A stretch of 64,000 nt of DNA from Zygaena filipendulae (GCA_907165275.2 OU015662.1:9555501-9619500), one strand, 5' to 3'. Counted from the first letter of the stretch, positions 1 through 12,328 are shown. Numbers and translations are program-made. The notes: generated from the letters alone by a model not told the origin.

Positions 1-37
1 CAAATATTGTCTTTCCTTCGTTCTCAAAGAAGTGTCT

Positions 38-190
38 TATGGTATACAGAATATTAATCCATACTAATATTATAAAGAGGTAAAACTATGTGAATTGTGA
101 GTTTGTGTCGTTTGTTTTTTTTGGAACGCGCGTTATGGGCAAGGAATGTTGTTGGTCATAGTGAATTAGGGCCCAGTTTTTGAGACCGTG
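38..190 (+). repeat. Dispersed repeat, copy A
   Basis: This stretch shares two blocks, in the same order and strand, with positions 57409..57530: a block around TACAGAATATTAAT and one of about 40 bases beginning near ACGCGCGTTATGGG. Between the blocks the copies differ. Copy A also contains CTAATATTATAAA (about 61..75), which resembles the 5' end of the local Helitrons. No termini or coding potential were seen, so the family is unknown. Confidence 0.55.
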
Positions 191-481
191 GAAAATTGGT
201 CGTAAAAACCTATTAATAATAATAATATAAAACATTTATTCACAGTCACCATGACTAAAACTACACAGAGTTTAAGAGACTTACTTATTTAGTACCTACA
301 CGTATACTTAATGTAGAAAAGCCAAAGTGAGATTCTATATTCTATGTGTAATATAATTTAAGCTATTGACTCTTCGTTGAGTAAATTAAAATAAACAAAT
401 ACATAATGCGCGATGGAGTCATCCTTATATGAACTTTTGTAAGCAAGGCAGCTTTAAAGTTCACAACTTGTACGAATATTA

Positions 482-828
482 AGGTCCGTTTATATCTACA
501 GATATTGAGCGTGCCAGACACGTTCCGTAGCAGACAAAATAATATTTTCCTACACAGTGCGTATTAACGTATTCACATCTATCATAACACGGCTGCGCAG
601 ACGCCGACAGACACAGGCCAGTATTGGCGTAAAGAATATTTTGTCTCGAGGTTCATTTCTGTACGTGTTAAGGCTACAGATCGAGCAGGGTGGATACAGC
701 ATCGGAACCGTGCAGACATCTTTTGTAATTAACGGTGTCTGTTGGTTTCTGCTTACATTTCTGCCCTGGCACGTGTCTGGCACGGAACGTGTCTGGCACG
801 CTCAATGTCTGCAGATGCAAACGGACCT
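482..828. mobile_element. 347-bp MITE, PIF/Harbinger-like
   Basis: The element begins AGGTCCGTTT and ends AAACGGACCT. Terminal inverted repeats of about 47 bp differ at only about four sites, all C/T or G/A transitions. It is flanked by TTA at 479..481 and 829..831, a 3-bp TWA target duplication as used by PIF/Harbinger transposases. The inner ends carry extra copies of CGTGTCTGGCACG. There is no transposase ORF, so it is non-autonomous. Open frames here are chance products of the inverted repeat. Confidence 0.8.
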
Positions 829-831
829 TTA

Positions 832-1788
832 GTTGTAACACTTGCATGCATTGTACAATGTTCTTCAAACCCACAACATGATACACCTGTAAGACAACAC
901 ATCGATCAGCAAAGTTTGCGTCATTTCAACCATCGTTTTCTGAAGTTCTAACATCCCCAACTTGGCACACAACAGATTTGCGCGACCCACACAACGGCGG
1001 CATTGATTGTTTGGAGTTAGGGCGTTTATTATAAAATATCTTTGGGGCCATCTCGTTTGTCGACACCCACACTTGCAATGTTAGGCAAGATTTAAAGTTT
1101 TTAATCTTAAACAAAAGATAAACGATTAGTTAAATTACGTAGGTTACGTTGTTCAAAACAATAGATAAGTATTTTAAATTGTTTGCAAACAAGATGCCTT
1201 ACTCATAATAATTAATATGTTGATTGTTATGAAATGAATATTGTTGGTTAGTACAGACTTTAAAGTTTACATAAGGCAAGAAGTTTTCTTTTTATAAGGA
1301 GTTTTCCATTGCTTTTGAAAACTACTAGAGACTGAAACGATACCGCTCCTGTATCTTTAGGCCAGGGTCTACTTTCACCCCTGTTTGTACGGCAGAAAAA
1401 CTTGTTGTTATACGACTTATTGTTGTAATACGAGTGTGATAGTAACGATATGCGTGGGAAGACCTTAATCGAGACGGAAGTTTTGTTTTATTTGAGCAGA
1501 ATTCATTTTCTGCTAGAATCTGTGATTTGGGATTCTTTGAGATTAAAGTAGGTATTTAGGAATCTTTTGGACTTTCATAAGTGCGTAGCACTAGTCTATA
1601 TTAGTATCATCGTCTACTGACGCTTACTATCAGATGTGTGTAGTAAATACAAAAATATGTGATTGTTTTTTTATCAATTTCCTGTTTGAATATTCAGAGA
1701 CAAAGTTCAAACAAAACAACATATTTCATCAGAGCTGCACAAGCGATTCATTGAAATTCATTCCTAGGTCATACAAAGTATATTATAA
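832..1788. other. No gene seen
   Basis: AT-rich sequence without a supported coding frame, RNA gene, terminal repeat or recognisable transposon end. Confidence 0.5.
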
Positions 1789-2214
1789 TTGGAAGTCGTA
1801 ATAAATTCATTAAAAATTCGTTCACGTAACACGTTCAGTGGTAATACCTACATGAATACATTTGCTACCTACTGCAGCACGCTCTTAAAACTTATTGAGG
1901 GGACTAACAATAGAATACAAATTGTAACAAATAATAACATTAAAAACATTTTACAACACACATTAAGCTTGTATCATGGAAATCAAGCAAATATTGTGGT
2001 ATAATTAGTATACTAAACAATTAATAGGTACATATACGGACACTGAATAGATAAATATAGTTATCGGAATAGGAATCAGGAACCTCTTGGTTCTATTGAG
2101 TCATGACGTCCAATCTACAACAATATGAGGTAAAGTTTGTATTTTTTTTTTATTTGTATAAGTTTGTATTCTTACACTGATAGAAACCTCCAGTATCCCT
2201 AAATGTCAAGGGAC

Positions 2215-2302
2215 TATTGGAAGCTAAGAGTTTTTTCCTGGAACTAAGAGTTCCCGCGGGAATACCAAAGTTCAGGCGGATGAAACGCGGGGGAACAGCT
2301 AG
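2215..2302 (+). mobile_element. Degenerate Helitron 3' end
   Basis: It keeps the GTTCCCGCGGGAAT block, a decayed GCGGATGAAACGCGGGGG hairpin and the terminal ACAGCTAG seen at the 3' ends of the other Helitrons in this window. The 5' part is not recognisable. Confidence 0.5.
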
Positions 2303-2803
2303 GCTAATTAATATGATGGATATTTCTAATAGGTGCATAATCACAATGATATTTACATTAGTCGTGTTTGTATGCAACGATTGTTTTATATTAACAAAGG
2401 AAAAAACAACCGAACGATCACAGCTGTTCGCACACACAGAAACCGCAAACAATAGAACATCGATTGGATTGACACGACGAGACGTATAGAAATGGTTTTT
2501 ATGAAACCAACAATGCATCGTAATGGAATCAAATTTATTTGGAATTTTCTAGAGACCCAGGAAGACGTAGCCATCAAAGTGGAATCTGAAAAGTCAATAA
2601 ATAGTTACCTATCTATGTATATCCAGGATGGTCGCTTCGATTTTTTAGAATTACCTAATCAAACAATAAAAACTTGGATATATAGCTACGTACTCAACTC
2701 TATCTAAAGATTAATAAAAAAATATGAATTATCTAATATTATTTTAATAGTGTGATTTTTAGAATTCCCTTGGCATCAGAATCTAATCCGTATAAAAGAA
2801 TGT

Positions 2804-3157
2804 ATGATCCCATTCGCTATCTATAAGTTTACTTCAAATCCGTTGAAAAGTTTTTGCATGATTCGTTTTAAAACAAACCTAGTTACGTATGTGCGCTTAG
2901 AATCTTTATCTAAGTATGTGCGTTTGTTATTCCAGACGATCATTCAAGACGATGATTGTTCTTTAACAATTTTTAATGTAAATTCTTCTATTAACTTTTA
3001 CTATTTCTTCAAACAACATCACAATTTCCTTTACACAGAAACAGAAGTGTATTATAGCTATTGTTTTGACTTACTGACTATAAAAACCTCGTCACATTTA
3101 AAACATACTTCCTTCAATGACTTTCAATTTATAGGCAACATTAAAATAGACTGGTGA
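2804..3157 (+). CDS. Unrecognised 117-aa ORF (weak)
   Basis: This is the longest ATG-initiated frame outside the Copia element that does not consist of repeat sequence. The product is rich in Phe, Tyr, Ser and Asn, as expected from AT-rich DNA, and has no signal peptide, membrane segment or motif I recognise. It sits inside the run of plus-strand ORFs at 1789..3939. No splice sites or promoter were identified. It may well be a chance frame. Confidence 0.15.
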   Translation: MIPFAIYKFTSNPLKSFCMIRFKTNLVTYVRLESLSKYVRLLFQTIIQDDDCSLTIFNVNSSINFYYFFKQHHNFLYTETEVYYSYCFDLLTIKTSSHLKHTSFNDFQFIGNIKIDW

Positions 3158-3939
3158 CTTGTGAGTTGCGAGATGGCTATGTCTAATCGATGACCATTCC
3201 TAAGTTGCTTGCGTCATGACTTTTAGAGTTTTTCACAATTCTTGCGTTCTTGCGTTGAGAGTAAAAGTTTTGTAAGTAAAACTTTTGTTATTAATTTATC
3301 CGAAAATAAAAATGTATTCCAGAAAATATTTTGTCACGCGTTACGCCGCGCATTATCAGTTAGTGTCGTAAGTAATCGAGCACTTGTTATACGAGTTTTG
3401 AATCTATTTTTTTTTATTTACAAAAACAGCATGTAGTTTTAAACTTATTGCTTTTAGAAACAAAAATCTGATGGTAATATTTACTACTGCAGTTACATAG
3501 TTATTTTTTAATAGCTTTATCTAGATTCATTACAAATTTTAAATTTAGTTCCATTTTATGACATGAAGTGTTAAGGATTGTACTATTGGAAAAGTACTAC
3601 AGATTATTCAGATTTAGATTTTGTGATAATAATAATTAATTGCAATAACTATAAAAACTGACCACTCAAAAGCAATGATCTGAACAATAGTCGAAGTTTC
3701 TTTGCGAGATTTAATGAGAAATGAGAAGAGATAAAATAACCTACATCAATCTAACTTACGTTGCTGTCTGTCCATACTTCGAACTTAGGATAGTATCACG
3801 TACCGTCCACAAGTTCCACGATACTTCTTTGACTACAGCTGTCATATATAAAACGACAGGTGTAAATGTAGACAGAATTCCAATCATCATACACAGTGAA
3901 AGTAAGAGTGCCGAAGGCCGGAACGAGAGTCGGATGTAA

Positions 3940-6936
3940 AAAAAAAAACTATTAAAATGCTTTTTATCGATACAGATTCAGATTAATGCCAAAACAGATC
4001 AACACTATCTCGGTCGACAGTTACATTTTATGAGTTTAGTGCGACATTTGGAGTGTCGATTTAATTTTTCGGTTAAATAAGATTATTACGTAGGTACGAT
4101 AGATGTTGCCGCTAAAGTGTGATCTCGTTCCATTAGTGGGTAGAGTCATGGTAGAGTTTAGTGTCCGTTGTTTTGTTTTTCCTCAATGCGAGGTTAGTCG
4201 AAAGGGGTAACAAGCCGGAAGAGTGTTTAATAGTCGATAACTTTTGTGCTTTTTCGACTCTATCACCAATGTGCCTGTGCAGCTGTTTTTGTTTGACGCA
4301 ATTAGTTTAGAATTTAGATATTTTAAATAAGAAAATTTTGAAATTTCTACTATGTGTGATATTGTATGCGTTTTTGAGTTACTTTAATAGGCTCGACTTC
4401 CGACTAATCATATTTATTTCTAAGTTCGACAAACCTAATCATCAAAATTTCTCAATTCGTTCTTTTATGTAAGATCAATTGAAATATTATGGTCGTTTTG
4501 TCGTCCGCAAGCGCACCATTATCTCCGTTTATTGCATCCGTGGGATTATAATCTGAAACATTTTCTCTTAAGTCGCCGACGCTATCCGCTAGATAGACTT
4601 GTCAGCGGATTGTCTTGAAGGTACAAGCAATCCAATCTCCCGACGACCATCAACACCTACATAACATAACTGACAAGCGTGAATAATCCGCACATTTGCC
4701 GTGTGCCCAACACTATTTCAAACTAATTCCATTTAGGGCTGCTAACGTTTCTTTATAAGTCTATTAAAATCATTGATAACATTGCCAAACTGTAAAATAT
4801 AATTATTTGCAACTTAAAAAAAAATGTTTGTGTGTGCACGATTTTTATGATTCTTTTGCCTACTGGTTTTTTCTACATATACCTAATGTGGGAATGCTTT
4901 AGCATGTAACATATTCAGAATTTTTTACAGGTTTTATTTATTAAGCACCAGAGTTTTTCCATACAACTTTGGTAAGGATCTGATGTTAATTTACAGAAAT
5001 CTGTTTACTTTTTAATGATTGCAAAGTTATAAAGCTACACGAATCGAATAAAATACGAAAATGTGAAATAATTCTAGTTAAGAAGAATTGGTAATTAAGG
5101 AAATTTCCATTACGCGTACATATTGCAAAATTTCCTCACACGACAGGGAAAAAGATAAGGCTGACAACCCTGTATATGGGTTTATAGAATGTTACTAGTG
5201 TTGCAATACATAAATACATAAGTACGCATGAGAGCCCATAACATAATTAATGTTGATAGAGCTGGGAGGAATAAGGATGCGGGAATTTAGTTTTATCGAT
5301 GTAATAATCTAAATCATTTTACAGTGTAAGTTAGTAGACACGACATGGGATGTTGGCTCGATAATTTTGTTTAACTACGATATTTAATGATTATAGGTAA
5401 ATAATGCGTTATGCCTACTTACCTTCATTAATAGAACAGCAATTTCAGATAGAAAACTAGGTTGAGCTTAATATTTCATATTTATTCTTTACAGTCTCTC
5501 TTTCGTTGACCTATCCTCTAAATTCACACACACAGTTACTAGCTAGTCTATTTTCCTTCAAAACAATTTAAAATGTAAGTAACTATTAGAAGCAACGATA
5601 AAACAAGTTCCATTTGCAAGCCGAAAAAAAAAACAAAGATTTCGAATTTACGATAAACAATTCCTGCGAAAGGCATGTAAAGTATTTCCTCGGTAAGATT
5701 CACATCTCATTGCTTTTTAAGTGAGAACGAGGTCAAGCGCAAACCCGTAATTACGTTTACAAGAAGTTTCGCGTATAGAGAATTAAAAAAAGGTTTTCTG
5801 GAAGTTGTGATAGACTTTTGACCACTTTATTGGTGTTTTTATTGCATCCATTAAAAAGGAAGATGAAGTAATCAGTAAACAAATTCGAAAAATCTAAATG
5901 AATGGTACTGAAATATTGATCAATTGGGGTAGAAAGTTGTGAATGTGACAGAGTTTATGGTTAGATACCACTACCAAATAGCAATCGATGATTACATCAG
6001 ATCAGCACCGATTATCTAGAGAAAAAGCCACAATGAAAAAGCCACATGAAATAACGTGCTTTCGGTGAGATCTTAAAGTGCCAGAAAAATTTTTTGAGGC
6101 AGAAGAAGAAAAACAAAGAAAAAAAATGATTTAAACAAAGTTAAACAATTTAAACGTGAAAATATTGCCATATTAATGCTAAATTCACAATCTCCAGCTT
6201 GGCGAAATTCGTAGTTATACCGTAGTCAAACCAGGATAACATAGATAAAAAGGGTGCTCAGCAACGGTTAATTAACATAGATGCCAGGCTACACTAGCTA
6301 GTTGCGCGCTTGTACCGAGCCGAGATATGCAAATATAACTTAGCCGGTGGTCTGCATACTAGGGAGGCGATGCAACTTCCGTAAAAACCCGCAGAAATAA
6401 AAAAAATATAGGTAATACGCATAGGACAGATCATAAAAATCAATTGCGAAATTTGATCATGCAGGATCAGCGGAAACAGCTATCAAATAAAATCAGCAAA
6501 ATATTAAGTAACGTATATATATTTATTCATTTTAACCATAAAAATCAACAATCATAGTAGGTACTATATTGTAATGTGATCATTACAAAGAAAAAGTAAA
6601 AAAATACCCCAAACAAAAAAAAAATTGAACTCAACCATAATACTAAAATAAATCAATCATAGCAATAAATAAATGTAGCACCTAATCTTAGCTTCACCTA
6701 CCGTGAAAGCACTATAATTACAATTATTTCATCTCTCACTCTAGGATGCAGTTAACAGTACCAAGGTGCGTATGATACCTACAAAGTAACAGAACTTGAA
6801 TATCATCCGCAGAGACAATGTCTACGAAGCGTAAATAAAGCATCCCAACCTTATTCCAACTGTCTGTCTCTACAACAACTACATAAATGATTTATTATTA
6901 TTATTATTATTATATCAATAAGTACTGAAAAATCCC
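3940..6936. other. No gene seen; AT-rich intron or intergenic DNA
   Basis: About 3 kb with no supported frame. On the minus strand an AAG|GTAAGT donor-like site lies at about 5417..5425, but no coding segment is attached to it. A GC-richer patch near 6290..6390 has no recognisable content. A (TTA)n microsatellite lies at about 6890..6913. Confidence 0.5.
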
Positions 6937-7156
6937 TGCTTAATAATATACATGCGAAAGTGACTCTGTACGAACTATGAACTATAACTACGTTTGTCTG
7001 TCTGTTACACTATCACGCCTTAACAACTCAACGGATCACAATGAAATTTTGCACACACATTGTCAGGGGTACAGAAAAAGACATAGGGTACTTTTATCCC
7101 GGAATTCCCACGGGAACTCCGAAATTAACGCGGGTGAAACCGCGGGGAACAGCTAT
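6937..7156 (+). mobile_element. Lep1-like non-autonomous Helitron
   Basis: The 5' part is decayed (TAATAATATACATGCGAAAG). The body has the GTCAGGGGTACAG and GGAATTCCCACGGG blocks. The 3' end has the hairpin ACGCGGGTGAAACCGCGGGG followed by AACAGCTA. No coding capacity. Confidence 0.7.
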
Positions 7157-7371
7157 TACATAATAAATTAAAAAGTGCGATCTTTAATTGAAACAACATG
7201 ATACTTAAAGCGCGTTAATTAAAACCTCACTTGCAGTTCTATAATCTGGAGGCACGGTAGTGCCCCGTCAAGACGAGCCAAGCGCAGCGGAAAGGTACCT
7301 ACTACCTAACTTATCTCAAAGCGGTTCGTCGTTTTTTTTGAACCCTTATACTAGGGTTTGGAAAACATTTA

Positions 7372-7489
7372 CATCTAGTTTCTAAGAACTGCTGGACCGA
7401 TTGTGAAAAATCTTTCACTTATATGAAGCTACCGTTCTCGATAGGGGATCCAAAATTGACGCAGGTGAAACAGCGGGGGGAACAGCTAG
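7372..7489 (+). mobile_element. Helitron 3' fragment, second subfamily
   Basis: It shows the AACTGCTGGACCGATT body motif, a run around ATCTTTCACTTATATGAAG, and a 3' hairpin GCAGGTGAAACAGCGGGG then ACAGCTAG. A piece with the same body lies inside 33524..33892. The 5' boundary is uncertain. Confidence 0.55.
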
Positions 7490-7617
7490 TCATAATTAAA
7501 TAATAACAATAAGAACAATTTAAGAAGGTTTTTTGTATGGCACATATGGGCCAATCAGTCTTTACTTGATACACATGAATAATTCTTCTAGTGAATTTCA
7601 ACATGAATAGTGAAACA

Positions 7618-8013
7618 AGTGCCAACTTTATAAGGTGGACGTCGCGCCGCGCCGGTGCCTGTGAAGTGAACCTTCTGTCGTGCAGATGCGGTGGATACAC
7701 AATGGGACTGATTAATAATACATGATTTATGAACACGAGACCACTTCTTTACGAAACATAACCCTTTTAATGAAATATTGAAACACGCACACAATATTGT
7801 AAAGAAGAAACATGATGATGATGTGAAGTTTAGAGCGAATTTAAATCAATCCTTATGTAAGGTCAAGCTTTATTTAAGCAAAACTTAACTTCATTCAAGC
7901 TTTAGTTACTCTAAATGAAGATTTAACTGTCAGAAGAAGTCTGAAGTTCAAGATAAGAAAATTTAAAAAATATTATTCATTTAACAGTTATAAGTTATTA
8001 CTTAATAACCTTA
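7618..8013. other. No gene seen
   Basis: A short CpG-rich patch at about 7640..7680 shares GCCGCGCGCCGGTG-like sequence with 31695..31720. Otherwise AT-rich with no supported feature. Confidence 0.4.
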
Positions 8014-8061
8014 TCAAAGTGAGCTTTTATAACTACTTCAAAGTAAGCTTTTATAACTACT
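8014..8061 (+). repeat. Tandem duplication, 2 x 24 bp
   Basis: Two adjacent 24-bp units begin TCAAAGTGAGC and TCAAAGTAAGC and differ at one position. A simple local duplication. Confidence 0.8.
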
Positions 8062-10011
8062 CATTATTACTACTCTATATTGCGTTATCATCAAAACTTA
8101 AGACAGAAACCAAAATTGAATGCGAAATTAAAATTAGATTTGATGAGAGGAAGTAAGCGAAAACCTATTTAAAATGGTTTTAAGAAGTGATTAACTTAAG
8201 GCAACGAAACAGTATTATTACTTGGGCACAGAGGAACAGATTATGAGTGGAAAATGAATATTTTTGATCACCCAATTGCGAGTAAACCAACACATCGTAA
8301 ACCTCGTCGTTGCTTTAGAATTTTATCGCACTTAAGTGTGTTGCATATCTCGTAAACATGGTCGTTTAAGTAGGTATACTTCATAGTAAAGCCTTCCCCC
8401 AGTGGGACTTGTTTGTGGGTCACATGGCCGGCTTTCAGATTCTGCATATAGATGGGTACTCGAATATCATGTCTACTTGTGTTAGCATTTGAAACTGTTA
8501 CACGAGATACGGATGTTTCTATAGATACGCCTTAAAATACAAGAGAGTAATAAGGCCCTCGTAAAAGATCTATGAGCATAACGGTCACACTTCCTGTACT
8601 GCTCTATCATTATTTTCTATCGGCTGATAAAACAAATCTCTCTCTTTGATGAATAGTATATTGGTAATATAATGAATAATATAATGCCATTTTCGATGAA
8701 AAATATTCCTCCTTTCCTAAATATTCCTCTTGAAAACAATATAATTCCAAAACATTCTTTCTCTGGGATATAGTTACGAGATCGACAGATATAGCTAGCA
8801 GATCAGTTACCATGTAATAGCGTAGAATGAGGATCAGTCACGGTGAACGGCCGGTCCCACAGCAGATCAGTTGCTCGTGAGTCGTGACCGTGAAGACATG
8901 AATGAATGCCTCCGTACCACTGAGCTTATATTTAATGCCGAGTCAAGAATAAAAACAATATTAAGATTTTGATATACTATACAGATGGACAGTAATTTTA
9001 TGATAAGCGTACACAAGCTATAAAGATTTTAATCTGCAGAATTTCGCAAAAGATATTTAATTTATGCTAGAAGATCACGATCAATGAACAGGATTATTAT
9101 AAAAAAAACACTTTAGTACATCATTGATATTATCTATTCCCAATAAATGTAAAATATCGCAAACAGCAATGATATTATAAATATAAAAGAAGGCAAACAG
9201 GCGTTTGATATGTGTAGAAAACTATTCAGTCGCATATAACTCCACTTTTACTATATTACATTGGTGTGTTACAAACGATTGTCACATTAGCTTCCATTAG
9301 ATTTGAGTCTAACCTCGAGTTATTGAATGTCTTTATTAACTATATGCTACAAAATAAGTTCCTTATCACGAATGCTCTTAATACGAGGTTTAGTCCAACA
9401 GAAATTATTACAAACACTTCGGGTTAGTTAGATTGTTTCATATCGTGACCAGCAGATCTTAAATCCGCCATCGGTGGTCGACCTTGGGCTATATTCATGC
9501 ACCTTTATATCAGTTTTGATAAAGGTCAGTTGGAAAGTTCTGTTGCTATGAATTAAATGCTATTGTTCATCGATTGATTCATTAGACGCTACTGATCTAG
9601 ATAATTGTCTTATCGATGGAGCAATGTTAGTGCACTTAATCGATACTATTGTTTGATTATTAGAAATCTCAGTAGCTAGACATGTGAACTATTGTACTGT
9701 TGTTAAAATATTTATCATTTAATCTCACAGTGACACTCCCAATGCCAAGTGCAAAGGTAATTGGTATAAATTGATTGTACACAGTTCTTAAACGTAAGTT
9801 GTGACTAAAAGAACAATAAATTTTTCAACAAAATCAAATCTACCATTTTAAACTGTAACATTTATAAGCTGTAACCAATTGGTTAGCCGGCAATGGATGC
9901 TTGTAGGTGGATACGCATCATTTGTGTTTGAATTTAAAACCAATAGTAATATCTCAATTCGCTTTACCGCTTGTCAGATTTATGTATGTAAATTGTTGGT
10001 GATTGTTCACG
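8062..10011. other. No gene seen
   Basis: AT-rich, with no supported ORF, terminal repeats or RNA gene. Confidence 0.5.
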
Positions 10012-10116
10012 ATGGGCACTTTTACCACCACCTCCGTGGGCGTCCGGAAGAGCGATGAGCATGATCAGCATATATGTGGGGGCGAGGTCAAACGGCTCCG
10101 GACCCGTATATTATAG
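10012..10116 (+). CDS. Small GC-rich ORF or exon candidate (34 aa)
   Basis: An ATG in strong context (ACGATGG) opens a 34-codon frame with GC-ending codons in an AT-rich surround (repeated ACC, GTG, GTC, AAG, GAG). An in-frame TGA lies four codons upstream of the ATG. A good acceptor-like TTACCGCTTGTCAG ends at 9977. No strong donor is visible. The opposite strand is also open across the segment, so the strand is uncertain, and it could equally be a GC-rich regulatory patch. Family not recognised. Confidence 0.25.
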   Translation: MGTFTTTSVGVRKSDEHDQHICGGEVKRLRTRIL

Positions 10117-10861
10117 AGGTATTAATCGCTTATCAAGTCAAATGATCGATATTACAAGAATCGTAGGCGAATACAAGTTGTGAATCGTTTGAATGTTAAT
10201 TTTATTTGGACAAACCAACAGCTGTTGCTGCCGCTTCTTTTGCGTGGTATTTGAACGATATATTATTATTTATTATAGATAGTCAACGTCGTGCGAAGCG
10301 TTCTCTATATCATACTTTGTGCATTACGTTTTAAACTGACATATTTTATGTCTCTACAATAGCCATAATAGTCCGTTTAAGTATTAAAAATGTTTCACAC
10401 AGAAAACGCTGGATGAATATATCATGGCGTTTATTTGACCATCATCATTTTTGTTTTCTTGTTTTAATTACAAAAATTACATGGGCATTAAACACCGTTA
10501 AAAATAAGTTTTCTAACAACCACTGTCTTTGAGTTCTCAGTGCTGTGACAATCCAAATTTCCGCCTCAATTAATCAATAACGATCCATTATTGTCAAGCT
10601 CAATGTTTTTCTCCCAGTTTGGTTACGGCGCACGCTGCGAGTCATTCGTTTGTTCATGATCATCGGTCAACCGTCAACTGTTGGAATATTCTCACGCCAT
10701 TTCTTAAACCCAACCACGTCACCAGTTACCTCACTTGATGCAGCCGTCAGACTATTTATATTTTCTCAACTACGTGACTTTGGTAGAGTCACTATGACAA
10801 CATACCTATAGGGCCTGAAGCCATAGAAGAAAACTACTTGCGGTATTTCTATATCTAAACA

Positions 10862-11060
10862 CTAGCTGTTCCCCACGGTTTCACCCGCGTTAATTTTGGA
10901 TTACAATATAGTATAGCCTATGTTGTATGTTACTCAGGGATAATGTAGCTTGCTAATGGTCAAATAATTTTTGAAATCGGTCCAGTAGTTTTTGAGTTTA
11001 ATTGTAGCAAACAAACAAACAATCAAACAGAAAATCAAATTTTTCTCTTTATAATAGTAG
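10862..11060 (-). mobile_element. Lep1-like Helitron, minus strand
   Basis: Read on the minus strand it ends in the hairpin CGCGGGTGAAACCGTGGGG and AACAGCTAG. It has the ACTACTGGACCGATTTC body motif and a TTGTTTGTTTG run, and starts in TACTATTATAAAGAG. Non-coding. Confidence 0.65.
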
Positions 11061-11226
11061 TACAGACATACATAATTGTCGTCACTTGCTGGTCACTTGT
11101 CGATCAAATCCGCTGCGTCATAGGTGCGACACAACGATGGTGTGTTAAGTATCATTAACATTGTGTTATCTACTTAAATTAAAACTTTAAAGGCAAATAA
11201 ATCTCCTAATTTAACTTTATGGTTAA

Positions 11227-11496
11227 CGATGGGCGTACGCGCAGCATTTTAATGTGAATTCATTGCTTCACAACGGCCATAAAGGTCGCTTTTTGTTCAA
11301 TGCGATGAGTCATAACGAAAAGTGCTCTAATTATGGCTGCATAGGTCAAACTTGTCAAGGATTTATGGTTAAAACATATTTAAATAACAAAGTTCATTTG
11401 TATTGTTTGTGTTGTATCAATTTAAATTTTGAAACTAAATATGGTAAAGCCTATATAAATCCTAAGTTAATTTGTTACAGTCGCACCAGGGAGTAG
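11227..11496 (+). pseudogene. Cys-rich C-terminal ORF fragment, unknown origin
   Basis: This 90-codon frame is open from just after a TAA at 11224 to a TAG. Its only early Met is at 11305, giving 63 aa. The residues form a tight Cys array, C-x4-C-x4-C, followed after about 22 residues by H-x2-C-x-C-C, as in a treble-clef or C4 zinc finger, then a basic tail. Amino-acid use is far less skewed than in chance frames nearby. No start or certain splice acceptor was found (GTACGCGCAG at about 11244 is possible), so it reads as an exon or a 5'-truncated insertion. The pattern recalls zinc-finger proteins of large insect DNA viruses, but I cannot name a family. Confidence 0.35.
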
Positions 11497-11499
11497 TTG

Positions 11500-12328
11500 T
11501 AATAATCCTATTAGTTTTAGCAGATTTTAGTTATTGGATCGTTAACGGCGTTGGATATAGGTGGTTAGTGTGAATTGTTGCGAAGTGTCGGGTTGAACCG
11601 ACCTCGGTGGTCAGATTGGCGTGACGAAAAGACGTCTTAAAAGGCAAAAAACCAACAAACGAATAGCGCACAACAATAACGAACCACAATAAAAATCTTA
11701 GAACATAATACTATTATAAAGGAAACTGAAAAAAAAACAAACTGTAAAAAATTATATTACTTAAATATTAAATTAAGAATTTTAAAAATAATAAAAATTC
11801 AAAATTAAATTACAATTATAAAATCAATTTTATTCGGGGAACTATCACATAACATGAAAATAATATGTTAGTATACAACTTACGATTAAAATAAATGTTT
11901 TAGGGTAGTGTTACATATTATATCTAATGCGGCCATTTTGGTACTCTGTCTCTTTTAAAATTATTTCAGTTTGTGTTTAATTTTGGTACCAAATAAACTT
12001 CTATTCTATATTTATTGTATTGAAATAATTACACAATTATTTTTTTCAGTTTCGTTTGCTTACTCAATAAGGTACATTAGTTTCTACTTACGGTCGAACA
12101 AAGCACCTATTTACATAGAGGAATACGTTTTATAGTTTAAGCTCTAAATTACAAATGTTATAACTCTATTGCGTTAAAACAAAGCCCTTGTTTAAGGTTA
12201 TACTGGTAACAAACTCTAATTAAGTCCATTAGTTGTGCGCGTACAAACAATCAGACAGAATAGGGTGCAGTAGGTAATATACTATACCTACATAATTATT
12301 ATGACTCCAGGCTCCAAGGAATATTTTG
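11500..12328. other. No gene seen
   Basis: Very AT-rich from 11690 onward. No terminal repeats or frames supported. Confidence 0.45.

Larger units (their letters stand above)
1789..3939 (+). other. Run of small plus-strand ORFs, unassigned
   Basis: Five frames follow each other on the plus strand. 2346..2489 is 47 aa with a hydrophobic start. 2492..2707 is 71 aa and begins two bases after the previous stop. 2804..3157 is 117 aa with an ATG. 3242..3436 lacks an ATG at its start. 3721..3939 is 72 aa with an ATG. None has a recognised domain. The minus strand has far fewer open frames here. They could be fragments of a decayed gene or captured sequence, or chance ORFs in AT-rich DNA; chance is the default. 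Confidence 0.2.

Noticed and set aside
550..886. Several overlapping ORFs on both strands
   Set aside because: All lie in the inverted-repeat MITE at 482..828, which opens frames on both strands.
2150..2518. 122-aa minus-strand ORF
   Set aside because: Overlaps a Helitron remnant and has no motif; typical of frames crossing these hairpins.
6888..6915. CRISPR-like or satellite array
   Set aside because: Only a simple (TTA)n run; no spaced direct-repeat array exists in the window.
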